Positions 56,679-64,000 of a stretch of 64,000 nt of DNA are shown piece after piece. A program made the position numbers and the translations under genes. Within the stretch, counting starts at the first letter, position 1, and every line of letters begins with the position of its first letter. Source of the DNA: Micromonospora sp. NBC_00421 (GTDB lineage: Bacteria > Actinomycetota > Actinomycetes > Mycobacteriales > Micromonosporaceae); the NCBI RefSeq assembly GCF_036017915.1, contig NZ_CP107929.1, positions 5,996,001 through 6,060,000 on the forward strand, given 5' to 3'. The notes below the pieces were generated by a model. That model searched no databases. It was not told the origin of the DNA and saw nothing but the letters and a program-made list of their open reading frames with translations.

Positions 56679-58397
56679 ATGGACGTGACGGCGCAGGACG
56701 ACCGGGCGATCGTCGAGTTGCTGCGGCGGGGGGACCGGGCCGGCCTGGAGGGCATCTACCGGCGGTACGCCGACCGGCTCTACACGTACGCCCGGATGAT
56801 GCTGGGCGAGCCGGAGGCGGCGGCGGACGCCGTCCACGACGCGTTCCTCCTCGCTGGTCAGCGCATCGACCAGCTGCGCGACCCGGACCGGCTGCGGCCC
56901 TGGCTGTACGCGATCGTGCGGACCGAGTGCCTGCGGCAGTTGCGGCAGCGGTCCCGTTCCGCGCCCCTGACGGAGGCGGCCGAGCCGGTGGCCGACGCCG
57001 CCGACCCGGCCGCTGCCGTCAATGCCGACCAGGTACGCGACCTGGTGCACCTGGCGATCGCCGCACTCAACCCCGGCGACCGTGAGGTGGTGCACCTGGC
57101 GATCCGCCACGACCTGTCCTCCGTCGACGTCGGCGCGGCGCTCGGGGTGTCCGCCAACCATGCGCACGCCCGGCTGTCCCGGGCCCGCTCCCAGCTCGAA
57201 CGGGCGCTCGGTGCGCTGCTCGTCGCCCGCAGCGGAGCCCGGGACTGCCCGGCCCTGGCCGACCTGCTCGACGGTTGGCAGGGCCGGCTCACCCCGACCC
57301 TGCGCAAGCGGGTCGCCCGACACGTCGACGACTGCGCCCGGTGCGGGCTGCTCCGACGCGAACAGTGCAACCCGGCGGCGCTGCTGACCGCGTACACGGC
57401 ACCGGGCTTCCTCGTGGTCGCCGAGACGGTGTGGCCGAGACTCGCGGACGCTGACCCGACCGCCCTCCAGGCCGTTGCCGCCGGGCCGCCTGCGGAGGTG
57501 CCTGCCGGGCCACCCGCCGACGTGCCTGTCGGGTCGGGAGACGGGGCCGGTGCCGTACCGGCTGTCGGACCCGTGCCGGTGGTGCCCCCGGACGATGCGG
57601 TGGCCCCGGATGAATCTGCGCCCCCGGGCAATGCGGTGGTTCCGGGCGATGTGGTGGCCCGGGGCGATGCGGTGGCCCGGGGCGGATCGGTGGCCCGGGG
57701 CGGATCGGTGGCGTCGCGTGCCGCCGTCCAGTCGGTCCGGGTGACTCCGGTGGCGACCGCCGCGACCGCGGCCCGGGGCCGGCGGGACCGGCGGCGGTGG
57801 CTCACGCTCGCCGGCGTTCTGTTGTTCCTCGTCGCGGTCGGTACCTGGGCGCTCGCACCTGGCAGGCCGGTCGCCGAGCGGGTGGCGGACACGTCCGGCG
57901 CGCCGTTCAACGGATTGGCGGGGCCGTCGGTCGCTGCCACCACCGCCGGTGCCCCCGGCCGGACGGTGCCGACCTCCGGCCCGCCCGGTGTCGATGGCCC
58001 GCCCACGCCCGGTGCGCTGCCGGTTGACGCCACCACGATCGCCGGGTCGGGCCCGGGCCGCCCGCCGGCCGCGTCCCGGCCGGCCGGGACGCCGCAGATC
58101 GCCGCCCCTTTCACGGTGTCGGCGAACGCACACGTGCGCTGCGGTGCGGGCACCTACAGCCTGGTCGTCCGCGTCACCGGCAGCGCCACGATCGACAGCG
58201 CCTGGGTGCGGTGGACCCCTGCCGACGGCGCACCGGAGAGCCGGGCCATGACGGTGGACGGGTCGTCCGCGCGGGCGACCGTCGGGCAGCTGCGCGCGTC
58301 GGCTGTTACCTGGTCGGTACGGCTGACCGCCGCCGACGGCCGGGTGGCGGGAAGCCGGTCGTACACGGTGCAGGACACGTGTGTGCGGCCGGGCTGA
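56679..58397 (+). CDS. Membrane-tethered ECF sigma factor fused to zinc-finger and extracellular domain
   Basis: 572 aa from the ATG at 56679. Sigma region 2 (about 10-90) has LEGIYRRYADRLYTYARMML and AVHDAFLLAGQRI. Region 4 (about 120-180) has LNPGDREVVHLAIRHDLSSVDVGAALGVSANHAHARLSRAR. A zinc-finger-like HVDDCARC (His215, Cys219, Cys222) follows. A Pro/Ala/Val-rich linker runs about 265-365, then a membrane helix (374-392), a Pro-rich segment and a C-terminal domain (about 480-572) with two Cys (VRCGAGTY, DTCVRPG). Sigma and anti-sigma functions are therefore on one chain. It is divergent from the subtilase, a possible target or activating protease. Confidence 0.88.
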   Translation: MDVTAQDDRAIVELLRRGDRAGLEGIYRRYADRLYTYARMMLGEPEAAADAVHDAFLLAGQRIDQLRDPDRLRPWLYAIVRTECLRQLRQRSRSAPLTEAAEPVADAADPAAAVNADQVRDLVHLAIAALNPGDREVVHLAIRHDLSSVDVGAALGVSANHAHARLSRARSQLERALGALLVARSGARDCPALADLLDGWQGRLTPTLRKRVARHVDDCARCGLLRREQCNPAALLTAYTAPGFLVVAETVWPRLADADPTALQAVAAGPPAEVPAGPPADVPVGSGDGAGAVPAVGPVPVVPPDDAVAPDESAPPGNAVVPGDVVARGDAVARGGSVARGGSVASRAAVQSVRVTPVATAATAARGRRDRRRWLTLAGVLLFLVAVGTWALAPGRPVAERVADTSGAPFNGLAGPSVAATTAGAPGRTVPTSGPPGVDGPPTPGALPVDATTIAGSGPGRPPAASRPAGTPQIAAPFTVSANAHVRCGAGTYSLVVRVTGSATIDSAWVRWTPADGAPESRAMTVDGSSARATVGQLRASAVTWSVRLTAADGRVAGSRSYTVQDTCVRPG

Positions 58398-58613
58398 TCG
58401 GAAGGACATGGTGGTGGAGTCAGGCACCGCGCCGCTGCCGGGTGCCACCACCGGCCACACGATGGGCCCATGTCCGGACTGGGAGATATTCCTGTTATAG
58501 GCATTTAGTGCCGTTAAGTGTGTCAAAGTCCGATTGCATCCGCCTTGGTTCCCCACCAGACGACAAACCGGGTCACCGAAGTGCGGCGAAACGCATTCGT
58601 GAAAGGGCACACC

Positions 58614-59678
58614 TTGACTGTCACCACATCGCGCCGCCCACGACGCGCCGTCCTGGCGGCGCTGGCTACCATCGCCGCCGGCGTCACCGCCACCGCCGTG
58701 CTGATTCTCAGCGGCACCGGCGCGAGCGCCGCGGAAGCGCCGGTCGGCCTGGGCACCGCCGCGAACTTCTCCGTACTCGCCGGTTCCACCGTGACCAACA
58801 CCGGCGCGACGTTCCTCGAACAGAGCCTGGGCGTCTCTCCCGGCAACACCGCGCCCGGCTTCCCGCCGGGCACCGTCGGCGGCGAGATCCACCTCGGCGA
58901 CGCCGTGGCCCTCCAGGCCAAGAACGACCTCACCACCGCCTACAACGACGCCGCCGGACGCACACCCTTCACCGTCCTGCCTGCGGAACTCGGCGGCACC
59001 ACCCTCACCCCCGGCGTCTACCGCCTCGCCGCCGCACAACTGACCGGGCAGCTCACCCTGGACACCCAGGGCGACCCGGCAGCCGTGTTCATCTTCCAGA
59101 TCGAGTCGACCCTCACCACCGCCTCCAACAGCAGCGTGGTCTTCATCAACGGCGCCTCACCCTGCAACGTCTACTGGCAGGTCGGTAGCTCGGCGACCAT
59201 CGGCACCGGCACCCAGTTCGTCGGCAACATCCTCGCCCAGACGTCGATCACGATGACCACCGGCGCCACCCTCCAGGGCCGCGCGCTCGCCCAGACCGGT
59301 GCCGTCACCCTCGACACCAACACCATCACCACCCCTGCCTGCCTGCAACCCACCGGCACCCCCACCACCGGCACGCCGACGGCCACGCCGACGGCCACGC
59401 CGACGGCCACGCCGACGGCCACGCCGACGGCCACGCCGACGGGCACGCCGACGGGCACCCCGACCGGCACCCCGACCGGGCAGCCGACGGGCACGCCGAC
59501 GGGGCAGCCCACCGGCACCCCGACCGGGCAGCCCACCCCCAGCCGCACCAAACTGCCCGTCACGGGTGGCAGTGGTGGCAGCACGTTGGTGCCCGTCCTG
59601 ACCGGTGTCGGCAGCCTCGCCGTCGCCACCGGTGCGGCACTGCTGACACTGCTGCACCGACGCCGTAGGACGTCCTGA
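58614..59678 (+). CDS. DUF3494 ice-binding-like protein with LPXTG cell-wall anchor
   Basis: 354 aa. A TTG at 58614 is chosen with GAAAGG 7 nt upstream; upstream GTGs (58581, 58599) are alternatives. The signal peptide covers about 1-40. The DUF3494 beta-helix (about 42-245) shows VGLGTAANFSVLAGSTVTNTG, FLEQSLGVSPG, LTPGVYRLAAAQLTGQLTLD and FIFQIESTLTTASNSSVVFINGA. A Thr-Pro repeat stalk (about 255-310) is followed by LPVTG, a membrane helix and RRRRTS, a sortase signal. Known family members bind ice; others may act as adhesins. Confidence 0.9.
   Translation: MTVTTSRRPRRAVLAALATIAAGVTATAVLILSGTGASAAEAPVGLGTAANFSVLAGSTVTNTGATFLEQSLGVSPGNTAPGFPPGTVGGEIHLGDAVALQAKNDLTTAYNDAAGRTPFTVLPAELGGTTLTPGVYRLAAAQLTGQLTLDTQGDPAAVFIFQIESTLTTASNSSVVFINGASPCNVYWQVGSSATIGTGTQFVGNILAQTSITMTTGATLQGRALAQTGAVTLDTNTITTPACLQPTGTPTTGTPTATPTATPTATPTATPTATPTGTPTGTPTGTPTGQPTGTPTGQPTGTPTGQPTPSRTKLPVTGGSGGSTLVPVLTGVGSLAVATGAALLTLLHRRRRTS
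59372..59540. repeat. 12-bp tandem repeat encoding the Thr-Pro stalk
   Basis: About six units of CACGCCGACGGC (TPTA), then related TPTG and PTGQ units. Near-identical codons suggest copy-number variability. Confidence 0.85.
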
Positions 59679-59684
59679 CCCTCG

Positions 59685-59717
59685 GGTCCGGCGGCCGGTC
59701 ACCGGCCGCCGGACCCG
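59685..59717. terminator. Terminator after the ice-binding-like gene (first hairpin)
   Basis: A perfect 15-bp stem, GGGTCCGGCGGCCGG (59685-59699) with CCGGCCGCCGGACCC (59703-59717), loop TCA. Confidence 0.88.
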
Positions 59718-59729
59718 CTGGCGTCACCC

Positions 59730-59760
59730 ACCGAACCGCTGCCGAGCAGCGGTTCGGTGC
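59730..59760. terminator. Second tandem hairpin
   Basis: A perfect 14-bp stem, CACCGAACCGCTGC (59730-59743) with GCAGCGGTTCGGTG (59747-59760), loop CGA. It follows the first hairpin by 12 bp. Confidence 0.75.
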
Positions 59761-59814
59761 GTTTCGGACGGCAACCCGCCCCGACGACCGAGCGACGGGA
59801 AGGAGAGCGGACAT

Positions 59815-59830
59815 GTAACCGATGGGTTAC
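59815..59830. promoter_or_regulatory. ArsR autoregulatory operator
   Basis: GTAACC-GATG-GGTTAC, a perfect 6-bp inverted repeat covering one candidate start codon of the ArsR gene. Similar sites precede ArsR-SRPBCC pairs in other actinomycetes. Confidence 0.65.
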
Positions 59831-60202
59831 GCTTCAATGGTGGACGAGGTGGCGGCGGCGATCGCCGATCCGATCCGCCGCGGCATCCTCGAACTGCTGC
59901 GGGACGGCGATCTGCCCGCCGGGGAGATCGCCGACCGCTTCCCGGTCAGCAGGCCGGCGGTCAGCCGCCACCTACGGGTGCTCAGGGAGAGCGGCCTGGT
60001 GCGGAGCGAGCTGGTGGGCCGGCAGCGGCTCTACCGGCTCGACGCCGACCGGTTCACCGCGCTCGTCGACTGGCTCGCCGGGTTCCGCCGCCCACGCGGC
60101 TGGGCGCACCACCTCGACGCGCTGGAGACGGAGGTGCACCGCACCCGCCGTGAGCGCCGCACCCGCGACAGGCCGCACCGAGCAGTAGGAGAGACCGCAT
60201 GA
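59822..60202 (+). CDS. ArsR-family regulator
   Basis: 126 aa (121 aa if the ATG at 59837 is used). The winged helix: IADPIRRGILELLRDGDLPAGEIADRFPVSRPAVSRHLRVLRESGLVRSELVGRQRLYRLD. No metal-binding cysteines. It overlaps the SRPBCC gene by 4 bp, a standard pairing in which the regulator represses its own operon. Confidence 0.9.
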   Translation: MGYASMVDEVAAAIADPIRRGILELLRDGDLPAGEIADRFPVSRPAVSRHLRVLRESGLVRSELVGRQRLYRLDADRFTALVDWLAGFRRPRGWAHHLDALETEVHRTRRERRTRDRPHRAVGETA

Positions 60203-60744
60203 CAGGCACCCCCAGCGGGCAGCTGTTCCGCACCGTCACCGGCACCGACCTGGTGCTGGTGCGTACCTTCCGCGCCCCGATCGAGGACGTCTGGGCGAGC
60301 GTCACCGAACCCGACCGGACAGCCCGCTGGTTCGGGCGGTGGGAGGGGGACGCCGGCCCCGGCCGGACGATCCGGTTGCAGATGGCGTTCGAGGAGGGGA
60401 CGCCCTGGACCGAGCTGAGGATCGAGTCGTGCGAGGCCCCCCGGCACCTGGCCGTGTCGGCGACCGACGAGTCCGGCGGTTGGCGGATCGAGCTGGTGCT
60501 GACCGAGACGGCCGGCACCACCGAGCTGCGGTTCACCCACCACCTCGACAGCGAGGTGCACGTGGGCGAGATCGGCCCCGGCTGGGAGTACTACCTCGAC
60601 CTGCTGGTGGCCGCCGGTACCGACGCCGTCGCCGGTACCGACGCGCTGATGGCCGCCGGTACCGCCACCCCGAGGGTCGACTTCGGCGACTACTACCCGG
60701 CGATGAAGCCGTACTTCGAGGAGCTGCGTACCCGGCGCACCTGA
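60199..60744 (+). CDS. SRPBCC (AHSA1-like) domain protein
   Basis: 181 aa. VRTFRAPIEDVWASVTEPDRTARWFGRWEG at the N-terminus and TTELRFTHHLDS with GPGWEYYLDLL at the C-terminal helix are the START-like AHSA1 pattern. It probably binds a hydrophobic ligand; the ligand is unknown. It is coupled to the ArsR gene (ATGA). Confidence 0.88.
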   Translation: MTGTPSGQLFRTVTGTDLVLVRTFRAPIEDVWASVTEPDRTARWFGRWEGDAGPGRTIRLQMAFEEGTPWTELRIESCEAPRHLAVSATDESGGWRIELVLTETAGTTELRFTHHLDSEVHVGEIGPGWEYYLDLLVAAGTDAVAGTDALMAAGTATPRVDFGDYYPAMKPYFEELRTRRT

Positions 60745-60749
60745 CCATC

Positions 60750-60786
60750 GGGAAGTCGCGTCCGACCTGGTCGGACGCGACTTCCC
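60750..60786. terminator. Terminator, convergent ArsR-SRPBCC operon and argS
   Basis: A perfect 16-bp stem, GGGAAGTCGCGTCCGA (60750-60765) with TCGGACGCGACTTCCC (60771-60786), 5-nt loop. It serves both strands. Confidence 0.88.
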
Positions 60787-60812
60787 GGAGCACCTGTCCG
60801 GCGGCCGTCCGC

Positions 60813-62564
60813 TCACATCCGTTCGACCGTGCGGATGCCGAGCAGGTGCAGCCCCTGCCGCAGGGTCCGCCCGGTCAGCTCGGTCAGCAGCAGTCGGCTC
60901 GCCCGCAGTTCCCCGTCCGCCCGCAGCACCGGGCACCGTTCGTAGAACGCGCTGAACCGGGTGGCCAGCCGGTGCAGGTAGCCGGCGAGGTGGTGGAACT
61001 CCGCCGTCCGGGCCACCTCGTCGACGACGGCGGCGAACCCGAGCAGCTCGAACGCCAGCGCCCGTTCGGCCGGCTCTCCGAGCACGATCCGGGCGTCCGC
61101 GCCGACCTGCGTGCCGGCCCGCCGCGACACCGCCCTGGTCCGGGCGTACGCGTACTGGAGGTAGGGGGCGGTGTTGCCGTCCAGGGCGAGCATCCGCTCC
61201 CAGTCCAGCACGTAGTCGCGGGTCCGGTCGGTGGACAGGTCGGCGTACTTGATCGCCCCGATGCCGACGACCCGGCCGATCTCGGCCGCGCTCGCCTCGT
61301 CCAGCTCGGGGTTCTTGGTCCGGGCCAGTGCGGTCGCCCGGGTCACCGCCTCCGTCAGCAGGTCGACCAGCTTCACCGACTCCCCGGCCCGGCTGCGCAG
61401 CATCCGCCCGTCCGGGCCGAGGACCGAGCCGAAGCCGAGGTGCTCGGCGCGGGCCTGCGGCCCCAACCAACCGGCCTGCCCGGCCACCGCGAACACCATC
61501 GCGAAGTGCTGCCGCTGCGGCAGGCCGACCACGTAGAGCAGCCGGGTCGCGCCCAGCTCGCCGGTGCGCAGCCGCAGCGCGGCCAGGTCCGTCGCGGGGT
61601 AGCCGTAGCCGCCGTCGCCCTTGCGCACGATCAACGGCAGCGGGGCGCCGTCCCGTCCGGTGAACCCGGGAGGGAAGGCACAGGTCGCCCCGGCGCTGTC
61701 GGTCAGCAACCCGAGCCGGTCGAGGTCGGCCACCACCGTGCCGAGCCGGTCGTCGTAGGCGCTCTCGCCCCGGAAGTCGTCCTCGGTCAGGGTCACGTCG
61801 AGCAGCCGGTACACGGTCAGGAAGTACCGCTGGGACTGCGCGACCAGCAGCCGCCACAGCCGCCGGGCCTCCTGGTCACCGCCCTGCAACGCGACCACCT
61901 GCTGCCGGGCCCGCGCCCGGAACTCCGGGTCGGCGTCGAACTTCGAGCGGGCCGCCCGGTAGAACCCGTCCAGGTCGCCGATGGACAGCTCCTGCGCCGC
62001 CCCGGCCTCACCGAGGTCCACCAGGTGCGCGATCAGCATCCCGAAGGGGGTGCCCCAGTCGCCCAGGTGGTTGACCCGGACGACCCGGTGCCCGAGCCAG
62101 CCCAGCAGCCGTACCGCCGCGTCGCCGATGACAGTCGAGCGCAGGTGCCCGACGTGCATCTCCTTCGCCACGTTGGGCCCCGAGTAGTCGACCACCACGG
62201 TCTCCGGATCGGCGGCCACCGGCACCCCGAGCCGGTCGTCGCCGGCCAGGGCGGCGACCATCGCGGCCAACGCGTCGTCGGCGATCGTCAGGTTGACGAA
62301 GCCGGGCCCGGAAACCTCCACCGCCGCACAGACGTCGTCGAGGACCGCGCGGTCCAGCACCGCCCCGGCGATCTCGCGCGGCGGCCGGCCGAGCCGCCGC
62401 GCCAGCGCCAGCGCCGCGTCGGACTGGAAGTCCGCGCGCGACGAGCGCCGTACCACCGGGGCGACCGGTTCGCCGGCCACGGCGGTGAACGCCGGCGTCA
62501 GCCGGTCGGTGAGCAGCCTTTCAAGATCCATGGGTACGCCGATCTGCTCGGATCCGTCGGTCAC
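60813..62564 (-). CDS. argS: Arginyl-tRNA synthetase
   Basis: 583 aa from a GTG with GGAG upstream (the ATG 11 codons in is an alternative). Class I signature NVAKEMHVGHLRSTVIGD with HVGH at 137-140. The Arg-specific N-terminal domain (about 20-105), LGDWGTPFGMLIAHL, the KMSK-equivalent loop GRMLRSRAGESVKL, and the C-terminal DALR anticodon-binding region ending in LHLLGIRTVERM are all present. It charges tRNA-Arg. It is preceded by the Arg-rich leader and attenuator at 62616-62744, so synthesis is probably tied to arginyl-tRNA supply. Confidence 0.97.
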   Translation of the reverse strand: MTDGSEQIGVPMDLERLLTDRLTPAFTAVAGEPVAPVVRRSSRADFQSDAALALARRLGRPPREIAGAVLDRAVLDDVCAAVEVSGPGFVNLTIADDALAAMVAALAGDDRLGVPVAADPETVVVDYSGPNVAKEMHVGHLRSTVIGDAAVRLLGWLGHRVVRVNHLGDWGTPFGMLIAHLVDLGEAGAAQELSIGDLDGFYRAARSKFDADPEFRARARQQVVALQGGDQEARRLWRLLVAQSQRYFLTVYRLLDVTLTEDDFRGESAYDDRLGTVVADLDRLGLLTDSAGATCAFPPGFTGRDGAPLPLIVRKGDGGYGYPATDLAALRLRTGELGATRLLYVVGLPQRQHFAMVFAVAGQAGWLGPQARAEHLGFGSVLGPDGRMLRSRAGESVKLVDLLTEAVTRATALARTKNPELDEASAAEIGRVVGIGAIKYADLSTDRTRDYVLDWERMLALDGNTAPYLQYAYARTRAVSRRAGTQVGADARIVLGEPAERALAFELLGFAAVVDEVARTAEFHHLAGYLHRLATRFSAFYERCPVLRADGELRASRLLLTELTGRTLRQGLHLLGIRTVERM

Positions 62565-62615
62565 GCGGATCTCCGGAGGGGGAGAGTCTGCGGACGGACC
62601 GAGGGCAGCGGAGGT

Positions 62616-62687
62616 GACCGGCGGCTCGATCCGCCGGTCGCAGGGGAATGGTCAGCGCGGGCGGGCGACGGATCGCCGGCGTCGCCC
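62616..62687 (-). promoter_or_regulatory. Putative ribosome-mediated attenuator of argS
   Basis: Minus-strand RNA order. Arm 1 GGGCGACG (62687-62680) and arm 2 CGTCGCCC (62670-62663) enclose the Arg codons of the leader peptide. Arm 3 GACCGGCGG (62639-62631) and arm 4 CCGCCGGTC (62624-62616) form a terminator-like hairpin 12 nt after the leader stop. CGATCCG (62675-62669) next to arm 2 can pair with CGGATCG (62633-62627) in hairpin 3:4, giving an antiterminator if a ribosome stalls. No U tract follows, as usual at this GC content. Confidence 0.6.
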
Positions 62688-62744
62688 GGCACCGACCTGG
62701 ACGTCGTACGACGTTCCGGTGTGCCGAGCTGTCACGCTGGTCAT
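62652..62744 (-). CDS. Arg-rich leader peptide of argS
   Basis: 30 aa, ATG to TGA. It begins MTSVTARHTG and ends GAGRRRRSVARPR; seven of 30 residues are Arg, six of them in the last ten. The stretch CGA-CGC-CGG-CGA is four consecutive Arg codons. The -10-like TACGCT (62757-62752) is 7 nt before the ATG, so the transcript may be leaderless. It is too short for standard gene callers. Together with the hairpins it looks like an attenuation control peptide. Confidence 0.6.
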   Translation of the reverse strand: MTSVTARHTGTSYDVQVGAGRRRRSVARPR

Positions 62745-62751
62745 GTCCGCC

Positions 62752-62757
62752 AGCGTA
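62752..62757 (-). promoter_or_regulatory. Candidate -10 of the argS leader transcript
   Basis: TACGCT on the minus strand, with TGTACC about 18 bp upstream as a weak -35. The implied start of transcription coincides with the leader ATG. It lies after the trpS stop, so argS has its own promoter. Confidence 0.4.
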
Positions 62758-62818
62758 GCGGGCCGGCCGGCGGCGGGTACACCGCGATCGCCGACCGGCC
62801 CGGTGGCCGTACGTCGGC

Positions 62819-63862
62819 TCAGGACGATCCGGTCGCGACGGCCCGGCGGCGGACCTGCTGGTAGGCGGCGGTCAACCCCATTGCCCGGCGGACCTCCACC
62901 AGGGTGGCCCGGACCCGCTCCCGGGTCCGTTCGGTGCCCTCGACGATCAGCTGGTCGACCAGCCCGGGTTGCGCCTCGATCCGGGCGCGGCGCTCCCGGA
63001 TCGGGTCGAGGAACCGGTTGAGCGCGCCCGCCAGGGCCTCCTTGACCTCCACGTCACCGATCCGGCCGGCCCGGTACCGCGCGGCGAACTCCGCGACCTG
63101 CTCCCGGTCCGGATTGAACACCGCGTGGTACGCGAAGACCGGGTTCCCCTCCACCGTCCCCGGTACGTCGGCCCGGACCCGGTTCGGGTCGGTGTACATC
63201 CCCATGACCTTGCGGCGGACCGTGGCCGGGTCGTCGGAGAGCGCGATGGCGTTGCCCCGGGACTTGCTCATCTTGGCCTGTCCGTCGGTGCCGACCAGGG
63301 TCGGCGTGGCCGACATGATCAGCTCCGGCACCGGGAAGACGTCGCCGTAGAGGTGGTTGAACCGCCTGGCGATCTCCCGGGTCACCTCGACGTGCGCGGC
63401 GTTGTCCCTGCCGACCGGTACCACGTGCGCCCGGACACACAGGATGTCGGCGGCCTGGAGGACGGGATAACCGAGCAGCCCGTACGGGATCTCGTCGCGT
63501 CCCGCGTCCCGGGCCATCTCCCGCACCGACGGCACCCGTTCCAGCCGGGGCACGGTCACCAGGTTCTGCAACAGCGTGTTGAGGTCGCCGACCTCGGGAA
63601 TGGCCGACTGCAGATAGAACGCCGCCCTCGCGGGGTCGACACCGCAGGAGAGGATGTCGGTGACCATCTCCCGGGCGTTGCCGGACACCGCGGCGATGTC
63701 GTCCCGGCTGTTACGGGTGGTCAACATGTGCAGGTCGGCGATGATGAAGAAACTCTCGTGCCGATGGTGCAGCGCCACCCGGTTGGCGATGCTGCCGACG
63801 TAGTGGCCGAGGTGCAGTCGCCCGGTCGGGCGGTCGCCGGTGAGCATCCGTGAGACGGACAT
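62819..63862 (-). CDS. trpS: Tryptophanyl-tRNA synthetase
   Basis: 347 aa; GAAAGG lies about 11 nt before the ATG. TGDRPTGRLHLGHYVGS contains HLGH (17-20), then LLGYPVLQAADIL, PVGRDNAAHVEVTREIA, and KMSKSRGN with KMSKS at 197-201. The GDRPTGRLHLGHYVGSI type resembles the auxiliary TrpRS form of actinomycetes, which in Streptomyces can confer resistance to indolmycin; whether this is the main or second copy cannot be told here. It is followed by argS on the same strand. Confidence 0.95.
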   Translation of the reverse strand: MSVSRMLTGDRPTGRLHLGHYVGSIANRVALHHRHESFFIIADLHMLTTRNSRDDIAAVSGNAREMVTDILSCGVDPARAAFYLQSAIPEVGDLNTLLQNLVTVPRLERVPSVREMARDAGRDEIPYGLLGYPVLQAADILCVRAHVVPVGRDNAAHVEVTREIARRFNHLYGDVFPVPELIMSATPTLVGTDGQAKMSKSRGNAIALSDDPATVRRKVMGMYTDPNRVRADVPGTVEGNPVFAYHAVFNPDREQVAEFAARYRAGRIGDVEVKEALAGALNRFLDPIRERRARIEAQPGLVDQLIVEGTERTRERVRATLVEVRRAMGLTAAYQQVRRRAVATGSS

Positions 63863-64000
63863 GCTGGTACGCCTTTCGTGCCGGAGGAACGGTGCGGGAC
63901 GCGCGGACGCGCGACCGACCCGGGGCGGTCGTCGCCCATCGAGGTCGGGAGGAGCGGCTCGTCAGAGCACGGGCCGCCATCGCCCGCCGGCGCGGAACCG

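Noticed and set aside
56034..59039. 1001-codon minus-strand frame
   Set aside because: Runs through a well-supported sigma gene on the other strand and has no motifs.
59372..59540. Minisatellite or origin iterons
   Set aside because: In frame within the Thr-Pro stalk of a surface protein; no AT-rich or DnaA-box context.
63863..63980. Leader peptide for trpS
   Set aside because: A short Arg-rich frame exists but it overlaps the trpS start in another frame and has only one Trp codon; the upstream region is cut by the window.

Overview
This is a stretch of a high-GC actinobacterial chromosome. Coding bias is strongly GC3, GTG and TTG starts are common, many genes overlap by ATGA or GTGA, and terminators are GC-rich hairpins without U tracts. 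The secretome is dominated by CBM2 and ricin-type (CBM13-like) modules. All of this fits a soil Micromonosporaceae, most likely Micromonospora or a close relative; that assignment is inferred from gene content. No IS element, phage gene, CRISPR array, tRNA or rRNA was seen.

Region 1 (1-11.3 kb, minus strand) is the end of a natural-product cluster. A NodI/DrrA-type ABC exporter (ATPase plus two ABC-2 permeases) is followed by a YqcI/YcgG-family protein (the family of the heme N-hydroxylase GntA) and then by a giant NRPS-PKS that runs off the left edge (A-PCP-KS-AT-DH-KR-ACP).

Region 2 (11.5-25 kb) is a polysaccharide and polyester degradation block. It holds a GH10 xylanase-CBM2, a GH95 fucosidase with a ricin domain, a 3-hydroxyisobutyrate-dehydrogenase-like protein, a CE4 deacetylase-CBM, a histidine phosphatase, a cutinase/PETase-like hydrolase with a ricin domain, a tandem LtrA membrane protein and a non-catalytic FN3-FN3-CBM2 protein. 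Region 3 (25-33 kb) carries a degenerate-GGDEF/EAL protein coupled to a DUF574 methyltransferase, a decayed TetR fragment, a five-gene overlapping operon (ECF sigma, zinc-finger anti-sigma, ABC ATPase, two membrane proteins) and a secreted SurE-like nucleotidase.

Region 4 (34-49 kb) is a second secretome block. It has a Cip1-like protein, an XRE-cupin regulator divergent from a methyltransferase, another DUF574 methyltransferase, a secreted SMP-30 lactonase next to a PQQ-type sugar dehydrogenase, a CE1-like esterase-ricin, a CE3 GDSL esterase-ricin, a second cutinase-like hydrolase with CBM2, a DUF3455 protein, and a Cthe_2159/DUF4956/VTC operon. Region 5 (49.5-60.8 kb) has a quinone oxidoreductase/TetR pair with twin operators, a P450-ferredoxin pair, a triple-repeat secreted protein, a subtilase divergent from a membrane-tethered ECF sigma fusion, a DUF3494 ice-binding LPXTG protein and an ArsR-SRPBCC pair. 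Region 6 (60.8-64 kb) encodes arginyl- and tryptophanyl-tRNA synthetases. argS is preceded by a previously unannotated Arg-rich leader peptide and competing hairpins that look like a ribosome-mediated attenuator.

Two sets of operator-like sites link scattered secreted-enzyme genes. LacI-type palindromes lie upstream of the first cutinase-like gene and the CE3 esterase, and a TCCGAAACT motif is shared by the CE4 and first cutinase-like promoters. No LacI gene is in the window.
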